Shown here piece after piece: positions 17,397 through 26,195 of a stretch of 64,000 nucleotides of DNA. Within the stretch, counting starts at the first letter, position 1. Each line of letters opens with the position of its first letter. The notes beneath the pieces are model-generated. The model was not told where the DNA came from. It made no database searches and was given only the letters and a program-made list of their open reading frames with translations. The stretch covers positions 100,472-164,471 of the forward strand of contig NZ_CAMUES010000006.1 of the NCBI RefSeq assembly GCF_947087965.1. Reading direction: 5' to 3'. The DNA comes from an uncultured Mobiluncus sp. GTDB taxonomy: Bacteria > Actinomycetota > Actinomycetes > Actinomycetales > Actinomycetaceae. The translations under genes and the position numbers were made by a program.

Positions 17397-17477
17397 AATC
17401 CCCTTCGATTTTTTCTCTCTGGGTTACCATAGAACAGTAGAGTTATCGGCGATGCCCCTTTTCAGGGGAGGAAAGCA

Positions 17478-18380
17478 ATGACAATGAAGCTCATAGTGAG
17501 GGTATTCTCGGCGGCAGCGGGTGCCGCTTTGTTGGGAGCAACACTTGCTTCCTGTTCCGGCTCGACTAGCTCAGCGGAAGTGAAATCTTATAACTTCAAT
17601 TCCATCAAACCGGATGCTGAAATCGTGGCGATGGTACCGCAGGCGAACCGGGATACGCTGCGGGTCGCGATGGATATTCCCTATTCTCCCGCCGAGTTCT
17701 TCGATGACAACAATCAGCCGGTCGGCTACGAAGTCGATGTCTTAAAAGCCTTGTCGAAGCTGATGGGCGTGTCGGAACTGAAAATTGCCGATGAAGAATT
17801 TGACGCAATTATTCCCAAGGTTAACGATGGCACCTATGACATCGTCATGGCATCCATGACTCTCAACAAGACCCGGATGGACCAGACCAATATGGTTGCC
17901 TACATTAAGGCGGGTTACATCTATGGCACCCAGGCGGGCAACCCCAATAATTTCGATCCCGCCAACTCTTGCGGATTGAAAGTCGCCACCCAGGCAGACA
18001 CCACGCAGGCCGAAATTTTGCAGGCGGCCAGCGATTCTTGTGTGAAAGCTGGAAAACCGGCGATACAGATTGTTTCTGATGCCGACCAAGATAAGTTGGT
18101 GCAACAGGTTGCGGAAGGAACCTTGGATGCCGTCATCGGGGAGAGCCCGATTATGGCTTACGCCGAGTCGAGGAATCCGAAGTTCGCCACTATCGGTGAG
18201 GCTTTCCAGGTGGCGCCGCAGGGCCCGGTCACTGCGAAAGACAATCCTGAGCTGGCCAAAGCCATTCAAGCCGGTCTCCAAAAGATGATGGATACGGGAA
18301 TGCTAAAAGATGTACTTGCGCCCTGGGGCGAGGAATTCATCGCGCTCAACTACGCAACCTTAAATCCGCCGATTGCTTAA
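17478..18380 (+). CDS. Family-3 solute-binding lipoprotein, probable chemosensory binding protein (paralogue 2)
   Basis: A lipoprotein signal ends in LASC with Cys26. The binding-protein core carries LRVAMDIPYSPAEFFDDNNQPVGYEVDVLKALSKLMG and DGTYDIVMASMTLNKTRM, the canonical family-3 pattern for amino acids or similar small polar ligands. It is the same length as paralogue 1; a 71-base stretch near both 3' ends differs by one base. GGAGG lies six bases before the ATG. The chemoreceptor gene follows with a short gap, suggesting that ligand-loaded protein docks on that receptor. The ligand is unknown. Confidence 0.82.
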   Translation: MTMKLIVRVFSAAAGAALLGATLASCSGSTSSAEVKSYNFNSIKPDAEIVAMVPQANRDTLRVAMDIPYSPAEFFDDNNQPVGYEVDVLKALSKLMGVSELKIADEEFDAIIPKVNDGTYDIVMASMTLNKTRMDQTNMVAYIKAGYIYGTQAGNPNNFDPANSCGLKVATQADTTQAEILQAASDSCVKAGKPAIQIVSDADQDKLVQQVAEGTLDAVIGESPIMAYAESRNPKFATIGEAFQVAPQGPVTAKDNPELAKAIQAGLQKMMDTGMLKDVLAPWGEEFIALNYATLNPPIA

Positions 18381-18403
18381 TTTTCTTCAGGGAGGAAATG
18401 AAA

Positions 18404-20062
18404 ATGCGTTTTTCAACAATGATTAAATTCACCATGAGCGTGGTGCTGGCGCTGGCAGTTTTGGGCGTAGTCGCCCAAATTGGCACTATCGCCACGACAG
18501 GTCAGGTCAATCGGGCTCAAGACGAATCCAACCGGCGTAATAACGGGATTGCCTACATAGAGAATGCCCGAACGAATATGGCGGATAATGCGCGAGTCTT
18601 TGTAATTTCCGGCCTGGAAGAAGCCATGATGGATTACTTCAACCAGGTCTATGTGAATCGCGATATAGAGTACGGGGCTAGCCTCATCGCCGACAACGGC
18701 GGCACGGAAGATGAAAACAAGCTGGTGCAGCAGTCCTCGGAAGCGGGAAAAATCACCCAAGAAACGGAGATTCACGCCATGGCTTTGGCTGCTTTGAGTC
18801 GCGAAGCTGACTTTAGCGCTCTGCCCAGCGATTTGGAAAACTTCCAATTCTCGCCTGAGGAATTGGCTATGGATGCGGAGGCACAGCTGCAAACAGCCTC
18901 GGACCTGGTGTTTGGAGAAACCTACTCCAACTCGTACAAGTCCGTGATGTCTCCTTTGAATATGTTGAATCAGCTGGAAACCGGGGCTGCCAATGCGGCC
19001 GATACGCAAATGGGTCGAGCCGCCTCCTTGCAAAAGGTCACCATCTATATTTTGATTGCGATATTCATTGTTTTGGCAGTGACGGTGTTGCTGTTCTTGC
19101 TCGCCGCGTTACGCACTGTCCGTCTGCCTTTGTCTCGGCATACTGAGGCTTTGCAGAATCATGATCAGTATGATTTGAGTTTCCGGTTGCGTGATGATAC
19201 GGGTGTGCCGGAGATTCGGGATTTGGCTAAGGCTTTCAATGGGCAAAATGACCAGGTTAACGAGCTGATTGGGGAAGTTAGCGGAACGTCCAAGGGCTTG
19301 CATGAACATGCGGGTAATTTGGCGAACACGGCTGCTGAGTTGGATGAGACCGCTCAGGATACGCGGGCTCGGGCAGCGGGGGCTGCTGACCAGGCGCAGT
19401 TGTTGGCTACGAATATGGATACTTTGAGTGCGGCGATGGAAGAAATGCAGGCGGCGATTCGTCAGATTTCTGAGTCGGCTACTTCGGCTTCGCAGATTTC
19501 CGAGGAGGCGGTTGAGTCTGTGGGTTCGGCGACGAAGGTTATTGATACGTTGGGTGAGTCTTCGCAGTCTATTGGGGAGATTACGAATTCGATTACTTCG
19601 ATTGCGGAACAGACAAATCTCTTGGCGCTCAATGCGACTATTGAGGCGGCTCGTGCGGGTGATGCCGGGAAGGGCTTCGCGGTGGTTGCTGGTGAGGTTA
19701 AGGATTTGGCTGCGCAGACGGCGGTGGCTACGGCGGATATTTCTGAGCGGGTCAGTTCTATTCAGGAAGACTCCACTAAGGCGGCTGAGGCTATTACTCA
19801 GATTAGTGAGATTATTGCGCGGATTAATGATTCTCAGCAGACGATTGCTTCGGCGGTTGAGGAACAGACGGCGACGACGAATGAGATGTTTGGGGTGGTT
19901 CGTGGGGCTGCGCAGACGACTCAGGATATTGTGGGTTCGATTGAGACGGTTTCGGCTACGGCCGAGAAGTCTGCGGAGGGGGCTCGTACCACTTTGGAGG
20001 CTGGTCAGGCAGTTGCTGATTCTTCCAGCCAACTAAGCAAACTCGTCTCCCGCTACCACTAG
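18404..20062 (+). CDS. Methyl-accepting chemotaxis protein 1
   Basis: A membrane chemoreceptor. A first membrane helix lies at about residues 6-27, an extracellular helical domain of about 175 residues follows, and a second helix (ILIAIFIVLAVTVLLFLLAA) leads to a HAMP-like linker and the cytoplasmic coiled coil. The tip motif QTNLLALNATIEAARAGDAGKGFAVVAGEVKDLAAQT is perfect. There is no C-terminal CheR-binding pentapeptide. I chose ATG 18404, eight bases after GGAGG, over 18398. From about 19126 onward, codons change to T- and G-ending forms, and the last 558 bases before the stop are identical to the receptor at 21105. Confidence 0.92.
   Translation: MRFSTMIKFTMSVVLALAVLGVVAQIGTIATTGQVNRAQDESNRRNNGIAYIENARTNMADNARVFVISGLEEAMMDYFNQVYVNRDIEYGASLIADNGGTEDENKLVQQSSEAGKITQETEIHAMALAALSREADFSALPSDLENFQFSPEELAMDAEAQLQTASDLVFGETYSNSYKSVMSPLNMLNQLETGAANAADTQMGRAASLQKVTIYILIAIFIVLAVTVLLFLLAALRTVRLPLSRHTEALQNHDQYDLSFRLRDDTGVPEIRDLAKAFNGQNDQVNELIGEVSGTSKGLHEHAGNLANTAAELDETAQDTRARAAGAADQAQLLATNMDTLSAAMEEMQAAIRQISESATSASQISEEAVESVGSATKVIDTLGESSQSIGEITNSITSIAEQTNLLALNATIEAARAGDAGKGFAVVAGEVKDLAAQTAVATADISERVSSIQEDSTKAAEAITQISEIIARINDSQQTIASAVEEQTATTNEMFGVVRGAAQTTQDIVGSIETVSATAEKSAEGARTTLEAGQAVADSSSQLSKLVSRYH
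19502..20059 (+). repeat. 558-bp repeat, copy A (identical to 22209-22766)
   Basis: Read side by side, this block and 22209-22766 show no difference. The first flanking mismatches are 19501/22208 (C/T) and 20060/22767 (T/C); the latter turns the TAG stop here into CAG there. Upstream of the block similarity falls gradually back to the HAMP region. Confidence 0.85.
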
Positions 20063-20200
20063 CGCAACCCGAGTGTTCTCCCGGATTAGCTACTGAAAAT
20101 TTACCTGGAATTAACTTTCAATTCCGCTATATTCAGGTCGGATAGCTGTTATTGTTTGTATATTCAGACAATTTGGTGTTCGAAATCAAGGGAGATGCGT

Positions 20201-21094
20201 ATGCCAGCCCGCTGGAAGATTTTGTCCGTTTGTGCTCTAGCTTGTTTGAGTCTTTCAGTCGCGGGTTGCAGTAGCGGTCCGGCGTCTGATTCTGGCGGGG
20301 TCGAATCCTACGACATCTCCAAGATTAAAGCTGATCCGAAACTTCACGAGATGTTGCCGCCGGATAAGCGCGATTCCTGGACCGCCGGCGCATTCATGCC
20401 GTATTCCCCGGCTGAGTTCTTTGATGACAGCAATCAACCCATCGGCTACGAGATAGATACCTTGAAAGCTCTAGGCAAGCTGATGGGCGTGAATGATGTC
20501 CAGTTCAAAAGTGAGGAGTTTAACTCGCTGCTGGACCGGGTCAACGATGGCACCTTCGACCTGGTTATGTCCACTCTCACCCTTAAGAAATCACGGATGC
20601 GCCAAGTCAACATGGTTTCTTTTGTAAACGTGGGAGTTATTTATGCCGTAGGACCAAACTCAGAGTTCGACTACACCAATCCTTGCGGCTTCAAAGTGGG
20701 TGCGCGTACTGACACCACCATGATGGAGGCCTTGAAAGCCGCCTCGGATACCTGCGTTGCCGAAGGTAAGGAACCCATCAAGATCGCTGAGGACCAGGAC
20801 CAGGAGGTGCTTAATTCTCAAGCGGCCGAGGGGACTTTGGATGCGGTGTTGGGTGAAGAGCCCAGTATGCTCTACGGACAGATTAAGTTCGACGGTTTCA
20901 CCACGGTGGGGCAAAACTCGGATGTGGCACCGCAGGGCCCAGTGTTCGCCAAGGATGACGAAGCCTTTGCAAAGGCCGTACAGGCGGGGCTGCAAGAGAT
21001 GATGGACACGGGTCTGTTGGTTGATGTGTTAAAACCCTGGGGTGTGGAGTCACTGGCTTTGAACTACGCCACCTTGAACCCCCCGCTGATGTAA
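20201..21094 (+). CDS. Family-3 solute-binding lipoprotein (paralogue 3)
   Basis: The signal peptide ends in VAGC with Cys23. The mature part follows the same plan as the two upstream paralogues: MPYSPAEFFDDSNQPIGYEIDTLKALGKLMG, then DGTFDLVMSTLTLKKSRM, GTLDAVLGEEPSMLY and a C-terminal NYATLNPPL. It differs in starting lobe 1 with WTAGAFMPY rather than LRVAM. The ATG at 20201 is six bases behind AAGGGAG; upstream in-frame starts are less suitable. The second chemoreceptor follows after about ten bases, repeating the binding-protein plus receptor pairing. Confidence 0.82.
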   Translation: MPARWKILSVCALACLSLSVAGCSSGPASDSGGVESYDISKIKADPKLHEMLPPDKRDSWTAGAFMPYSPAEFFDDSNQPIGYEIDTLKALGKLMGVNDVQFKSEEFNSLLDRVNDGTFDLVMSTLTLKKSRMRQVNMVSFVNVGVIYAVGPNSEFDYTNPCGFKVGARTDTTMMEALKAASDTCVAEGKEPIKIAEDQDQEVLNSQAAEGTLDAVLGEEPSMLYGQIKFDGFTTVGQNSDVAPQGPVFAKDDEAFAKAVQAGLQEMMDTGLLVDVLKPWGVESLALNYATLNPPLM

Positions 21095-21104
21095 GGAATT
21101 GATG

Positions 21105-22772
21105 ATGAATTTTCGATTTTCGTCAATGGTAAAAGTTGCCTCCATACTGGTGGTTCTATTCTGCGTCCTGGGTTTGGTGGGAGACATCCTGGCTGTAATC
21201 TCTACCCGGGAGGTGCAAAGCGCGCAGCGAGAAGCCTCGTCTCGCTCCGCGGGCGTCAACCTGCTGACCTCGGCGAACAGCGACTTGACGAACTTGTCGC
21301 GAGCCTACGTGGTGGGCGGACTTTCAGCGGATCTAGCTGATTACACCAATCAGCTCTATATCAAGCGTGATCGTGAGTATGGGGTACGGTTGCTGAACGA
21401 GAACGGCGGCACCAAGGAGCAGCTTGACCTGCTGAAAGAGGCTTTGGAGGCCAGCAAGATACGAGATGACATTGAGCTGCACGCCATTGCTTTAGCCGCG
21501 CTGGCTCGCGGCGAGGACATGGCGGCTATGCCCGCCACGGTGGAGAACTATTCCATTCCGGCCGAGGAGGAGTCCCTACCCGCCGAACAACAGCTCGCTC
21601 TAGCTTCCGAACTGGTTTTTGGCCGTGACTATTCGTTGGCGTCGGCTTCCGTAATCGAACCGGTACGAAAGATTGGACATCTGGAGGCCGGTTCTCTGGA
21701 AGCGGCAGGTTCCGCGATGCAACGTGCTAACGTTGGTCAGACCATCTCTCTGTTCGCGCTGATGGTGGTGTTTTTCCTACTCGGCGCGGTCGTGTTGACC
21801 TTCCTGATTCTCCTGGCTCGCCGGGTACGTCGGCCTTTGTCTCGGCATACTGTGGCTTTGCAGAATCATGATCAGTATGATTTGGGTTTTCGGTTGCGTG
21901 ATGATACGGGTGTGCCGGAGATTCGGGATTTGGCGAGGGCTTTTAATGGTCAGAATGATCAGGTTAATGAGTTGATTGGTGAGGTTAGTGGTACTTCTGT
22001 GGGGTTGCAGGAGCATGCTGGTAATTTGGCTGATACGGCTGCCCAGTTGGATGAGACTGCTCAGGATACGCGGGTTCGGGCGGCGGGGGCTGCTGAGCAG
22101 GCGCAGTTGTTGGCTACGAATATGGATACTTTGAGTGCGGCTATGGAGGAGATGCAAGCGGCGATTCGTCAGATTTCTGAGTCGGCTACTTCGGCTTCGC
22201 AGATTTCTGAGGAGGCGGTTGAGTCTGTGGGTTCGGCGACGAAGGTTATTGATACGTTGGGTGAGTCTTCGCAGTCTATTGGGGAGATTACGAATTCGAT
22301 TACTTCGATTGCGGAACAGACAAATCTCTTGGCGCTCAATGCGACTATTGAGGCGGCTCGTGCGGGTGATGCCGGGAAGGGCTTCGCGGTGGTTGCTGGT
22401 GAGGTTAAGGATTTGGCTGCGCAGACGGCGGTGGCTACGGCGGATATTTCTGAGCGGGTCAGTTCTATTCAGGAAGACTCCACTAAGGCGGCTGAGGCTA
22501 TTACTCAGATTAGTGAGATTATTGCGCGGATTAATGATTCTCAGCAGACGATTGCTTCGGCGGTTGAGGAACAGACGGCGACGACGAATGAGATGTTTGG
22601 GGTGGTTCGTGGGGCTGCGCAGACGACTCAGGATATTGTGGGTTCGATTGAGACGGTTTCGGCTACGGCCGAGAAGTCTGCGGAGGGGGCTCGTACCACT
22701 TTGGAGGCTGGTCAGGCAGTTGCTGATTCTTCCAGCCAACTAAGCAAACTCGTCTCCCGCTACCACCAGTAA
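21105..22772 (+). CDS. Methyl-accepting chemotaxis protein 2
   Basis: The topology is as in receptor 1: membrane helix near residues 7-30, an extracellular helical domain with recognisable but diverged similarity to receptor 1 (both have an NGGT turn and an ELHA/EIHA-IALAAL helix), a second membrane helix, HAMP linker and a methyl-accepting coiled coil. The cytoplasmic part is nearly the same protein as receptor 1. The pair therefore differ in sensing and share signalling. ATG 21105 lies seven bases after AAGGA; 21102 is also possible. The ending lacks a CheR tether. Confidence 0.92.
   Translation: MNFRFSSMVKVASILVVLFCVLGLVGDILAVISTREVQSAQREASSRSAGVNLLTSANSDLTNLSRAYVVGGLSADLADYTNQLYIKRDREYGVRLLNENGGTKEQLDLLKEALEASKIRDDIELHAIALAALARGEDMAAMPATVENYSIPAEEESLPAEQQLALASELVFGRDYSLASASVIEPVRKIGHLEAGSLEAAGSAMQRANVGQTISLFALMVVFFLLGAVVLTFLILLARRVRRPLSRHTVALQNHDQYDLGFRLRDDTGVPEIRDLARAFNGQNDQVNELIGEVSGTSVGLQEHAGNLADTAAQLDETAQDTRVRAAGAAEQAQLLATNMDTLSAAMEEMQAAIRQISESATSASQISEEAVESVGSATKVIDTLGESSQSIGEITNSITSIAEQTNLLALNATIEAARAGDAGKGFAVVAGEVKDLAAQTAVATADISERVSSIQEDSTKAAEAITQISEIIARINDSQQTIASAVEEQTATTNEMFGVVRGAAQTTQDIVGSIETVSATAEKSAEGARTTLEAGQAVADSSSQLSKLVSRYHQ
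22209..22766 (+). repeat. 558-bp repeat, copy B (identical to 19502-20059)
   Basis: This is the second copy of the chemoreceptor signalling-domain block, at an offset of 2707 bases. Silent sites are identical too, so recent gene conversion or duplication must have acted here. Confidence 0.85.
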
Positions 22773-22790
22773 GGGCGGGTCTGCAGCGGT

Positions 22791-24374
22791 CTAAAGCATC
22801 CCGACAAACGTTCCGCACAGAATCTTGGTAATCATTGCTACGGGATAAGCCATGGCGTAGCCCAGGGAAACCCGAGGGTCGGTGTTGGTTTGGTCGTTAG
22901 CGAATCCCAACACCGCCGGCTGGGTTTGGGCGCCGCCCATGAAGCCGGAGAGCTTCGTGCCTCCCATTTTGGCTACCAGACGCATCAGGATGAACAAGGT
23001 GAGTCCAAACACATTGGTGACAATGAAGCCGAGAAGCAAAATTCTCCACCAATCCCCGCCGGTGAAAGCGGTTTGAATGGAGCCTCCGGCATTCGTTCCG
23101 GCCTGGGCCAGGAACAGCAGCAGACCGATTTCACCCAAGACCTGACCCGTGGTGTAGGGCAGAGTCGTGACAAATGGGCCGATGCGCCCCACGCGGCCCA
23201 TAATCAATCCCATAATGATAATTCCGGCGGCATACCCGATGTTGAAGTATCCGCCTCCGGGGTTGGGAATGGGAATCTCACCAATGAGGAAACCTAAGGT
23301 CATCCCGATGCCCAGCGCTACCGGGTTGAGTGAGGTGAGTCCGCGGGTGGAATCACCCAGGTATTTGGTGATGACCGAGATGCTTGATTTCGGCGCCACC
23401 ACGCGCAGTCGGTCGCCCAGCTGCAACGTAAAGTCCGGGTAAGCCACCATGTCTACGTCTCCGCGTCGAACTCGTGACACCGTGGCACCAAAGCGGTCAC
23501 CCATGTTCAATTCCGCGATGGTTTTGCCAGCCTTGGAGGCATCGGAAAGAGTAATGCGTCGGTAGTCGAGGTAGCTGCGGTCGGTCTGTAGTGAATGGGA
23601 GGACGAATGACCCAATTCTTCGATAATGGTGTGTACGGAGGAGGCCTCGCCCACAATCGTAATCAAATCGCCGGGGTTGAGCGTATCAGACATATTGGGG
23701 CGGGTGATTGGCCCCTGTTCGCCACGGCGCAGACGTGAAAAAGCTAATTTTTCGTTGAATCTCTCAAAAATTTCGCCTAAGCGGGGGTGGGTGTCGATTT
23801 CCACTCGAATCGTTTTGGACACGACAGGACTGGGCGCGTCTCGGTCATTTTTGCCCTTTTTCAGTGCTAACGACGCGAAAAAGAGCATCCCTAGAACACC
23901 GTAAAGATAAGCAATAGAATAACCGACCGTGGCGGTGGCGATGTCCCCGGACGTTTCCCCTCCTGCCTCGAGCATTGGAGTGTTAGTCAGTGCCCCAGAG
24001 AGGGTCCCCACTATTTGGCTGATTGGCATCCCCAGTAAGGTGCCGATTCCTACCGCGACAGCGCTGACTCCCACATAGGCTCCGACCAGCAGGAGGATTG
24101 ATTTCCAGGCCGTTTGTAGGGTCGCAAAAAAGTTCGGACCAGAGTTTGAACCAATACAAAATGCGAACAAAGAGAGTCCCAGTACGGCGATTTCTTTCGG
24201 AATCATGAGCTTTATGCCCGAAGCACTGGCCCAGGCGGAGACGCCGATAGCGAGGAACAACACCGCGGCTGCGCCCAGAGAAACACCTTTGACTTTGATG
24301 TGCCCAAAGGCCATGCCTATTCCCAATAAAGCAGCTAAAAGGACAATTGGGTGGGCTGCGAAAAATTCGAACAA
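22791..24374 (-). CDS. AspT/YidE-YbjL family transporter with two TrkA-C domains
   Basis: A 527-residue membrane protein in two halves. The first half (about 5-170) and last half (about 380-527) are hydrophobic repeats, each with an acidic-glycine stretch (GTLSGALTNTPMLEAGGE; FMGGAQTQPAVLGFANDQ). Between them are two soluble RCK/TrkA-C domains, one ending GDLITIVGEAS and one ending GDRLRVVAPKSS. That order is typical of the aspartate:alanine exchanger and YidE/YbjL group. The substrate is not determinable. The start is TTG behind GGAGG. It lies just downstream of ThrE on the same strand. Confidence 0.82.
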   Translation of the reverse strand: MFEFFAAHPIVLLAALLGIGMAFGHIKVKGVSLGAAAVLFLAIGVSAWASASGIKLMIPKEIAVLGLSLFAFCIGSNSGPNFFATLQTAWKSILLLVGAYVGVSAVAVGIGTLLGMPISQIVGTLSGALTNTPMLEAGGETSGDIATATVGYSIAYLYGVLGMLFFASLALKKGKNDRDAPSPVVSKTIRVEIDTHPRLGEIFERFNEKLAFSRLRRGEQGPITRPNMSDTLNPGDLITIVGEASSVHTIIEELGHSSSHSLQTDRSYLDYRRITLSDASKAGKTIAELNMGDRFGATVSRVRRGDVDMVAYPDFTLQLGDRLRVVAPKSSISVITKYLGDSTRGLTSLNPVALGIGMTLGFLIGEIPIPNPGGGYFNIGYAAGIIIMGLIMGRVGRIGPFVTTLPYTTGQVLGEIGLLLFLAQAGTNAGGSIQTAFTGGDWWRILLLGFIVTNVFGLTLFILMRLVAKMGGTKLSGFMGGAQTQPAVLGFANDQTNTDPRVSLGYAMAYPVAMITKILCGTFVGML

Positions 24375-24439
24375 AATGTCCTCCAGAGACGTAGTGATAA
24401 ATCAACCTTGTGGTCGGGAAAACCAACAAAGTCAGTCTA

Positions 24440-25918
24440 TCAGCGCATACTGAAAGAATCGTCAGCGTCGGCATTAAGAACGGGGTGGGTGTCGACAATT
24501 TCCCTGTCTTGCAGCCAATTTCGATCCGTGAGCATCCGGGCTGTGGAAAGGCCGATGCCAATGGCCAAAATGACCACGGACACTTCGCTAAGGGAGGCGA
24601 TAGCTCCTATCGTATTTCCTTCGTTGAGGTGTACTAAGGCTGAATAGAGAGGAACGCCGGGAACCATCAGCACTGCTGCCGGAACGGACAACGAGACTCG
24701 TGAATAGTTAAAGTTCGACAGACGGGAAATAACGTCAGCAAGCAGACCGATTGCCAGCGCCTCCAGCCCTACCGAAAATTGCCAATTGAATCCCGATTCC
24801 ACAACGAAAAAACGCAACGGATTAACCAGAGCGCATATCAACCCGGCATAGACGCACAGTCGCCGGGTCGAATTGAACAGCATGGCAAACCCGGCAGAGG
24901 CCACAAATGAACAGAATGTTCGGGCGAAGTACAGCCAATGCCCCTCCAGAGGCGGGTTCACCGCGGGGTCTACCGCCCAGTGGAAGGTTAGGGACACAAT
25001 CCACACGCTCGCTCCGGCTGAAATAATCAACATCAAGGTATAAACCAGGCGCGGTATCCCAGCGGAAAGATCCAGGCGTACCAAATCGAGCATCGAGGTA
25101 ATGAGCGGGAAACCGGGAACCAAAAACAGTACCGCGGAGACAATTCCCACCCGGAATCCGAGAGGATCAGCTGTTATCCAAGGCGGTATAGTCGCCAGAA
25201 CCGCTGGTGAATAGGCGCGCTGCAGCATCGTTTCCAGTAGCACGGCGCAACCGATGTAGACCAGTGAGGCAGCAAAACCGGCGGTCATCCAGACCGCAAA
25301 ATGATTAGTTTTCTTTGCCATCATTATCCGGCGCACGCTTTGCCCGAATCCCGCCGCTACACCAGCCAGAACGCACTCGATGAGCCCGCCGCGGTTCAGG
25401 AAACAGAAACAGGCACAGGCAAATCCTGCTGCCAAAGTGTTAGCAATCTTATTGAATTCAGGTTTGTAGGACTCAATGCGATCCATGAGCCGGTTTGCCT
25501 CGCTGACGGGCGTGTCCGGTTTAATGTTTTGGATAAACAGGCGCAGTCGATCAAGTTTGGCCGCGTTGGTGCCAAAGTCCCTCTGTTCCGAGATCTCGGT
25601 CCGGGAAAAAGGGCGCAGATAGACGGTAGAACTGATTTCGCCAAAGGTGACTTGGACGTGGTGCTCATCGGCTCCCAACGCGGTAGCCAGGCGTGCCATA
25701 GAAATCTTAATCCGGTACGCAGAAGCCCCGCAGGACTGCAGCATATGGCCTAAACGCATAGTTGTGCGGGAGACTTCCGTGAGCTGGATACGAATCTTTT
25801 CGTACTCAACCATGCTCTGGGTATTGACTTCAATAGGCTCGTCAGCAGCTTTTTTCTTGGGGGTAAAGGCGTGGTCGCGCTCGCCACGCAGTCGTTCCAA
25901 GTGCTTTGACAGAAACAT
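24440..25918 (-). CDS. Threonine/serine exporter, two-domain ThrE type
   Basis: The N-terminal cytoplasmic part (LTEVSRTTMRLGHMLQSCGASAYRIKISMARLATALGADEHHVQVTFG) is the ThrE/DUF1212 domain, which contains a hydrolase-like motif region. It is followed by about ten membrane segments forming the DUF1212 and DUF3815 halves, joined in one chain as in actinobacterial ThrE. The protein exports threonine and serine. I start at the ATG at 25918, preceded by GAAAGAG; an ATG at 25996 would add 26 residues without a ribosome site. Next on the strand is the AspT-like transporter. Confidence 0.8.
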   Translation of the reverse strand: MFLSKHLERLRGERDHAFTPKKKAADEPIEVNTQSMVEYEKIRIQLTEVSRTTMRLGHMLQSCGASAYRIKISMARLATALGADEHHVQVTFGEISSTVYLRPFSRTEISEQRDFGTNAAKLDRLRLFIQNIKPDTPVSEANRLMDRIESYKPEFNKIANTLAAGFACACFCFLNRGGLIECVLAGVAAGFGQSVRRIMMAKKTNHFAVWMTAGFAASLVYIGCAVLLETMLQRAYSPAVLATIPPWITADPLGFRVGIVSAVLFLVPGFPLITSMLDLVRLDLSAGIPRLVYTLMLIISAGASVWIVSLTFHWAVDPAVNPPLEGHWLYFARTFCSFVASAGFAMLFNSTRRLCVYAGLICALVNPLRFFVVESGFNWQFSVGLEALAIGLLADVISRLSNFNYSRVSLSVPAAVLMVPGVPLYSALVHLNEGNTIGAIASLSEVSVVILAIGIGLSTARMLTDRNWLQDREIVDTHPVLNADADDSFSMR

Positions 25919-26158
25919 TGCGGTCTGCTCTTTCACGCGTCGGGGAAAATTTAGATTCAATGACACAAACAGATTTAACCATCTGGTGGACGCCATTAAT
26001 CAGGACTAAGGGCACAGCCAGCGGAAATGATGAGGCTACCCTAAGTTTGAGAGCGCCAGCTACCACTGCTTCCGGCTTTCTGGCGGGGGTATAGCCCTGT
26101 AAGGAAGTGTCTCATTATTCGGTTCGGAATCCACATAGTGAGATTTTCCCCTTGCGGG

Positions 26159-26188
26159 TTTCCATCCTTTTAGCCCCAGAGCTACAGT
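26159..26188 (+). promoter_or_regulatory. Candidate ilvB promoter giving a leaderless message
   Basis: TTTCCA (26159-26164) and TACAGT (26183-26188) are 18 bases apart. The expected start point falls at or one to two bases before the ilvB ATG at 26196, and no Shine-Dalgarno sequence precedes that ATG, so a leaderless transcript is plausible. Confidence 0.35.
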
Positions 26189-26195
26189 TGGGTGC

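Noticed and set aside
17443..17450. TTATCGGC, the reverse complement of the sigma-28 -10 element
   Set aside because: It would drive transcription leftward into a gene oriented the other way, and no TAAA sits at the needed distance.
19109..20032. Arg/Leu-rich reverse-strand frame of 307 codons, repeated at 21777-22739
   Set aside because: It is the mirror of the chemoreceptor signalling domains; biased codon use there keeps several frames open. The repeat comes from the receptor duplication.
26000..26195. Branched-chain leader peptide before ilvB
   Set aside because: No short frame with a run of Ile, Val or Leu codons was found; a leaderless ilvB message seems more likely.
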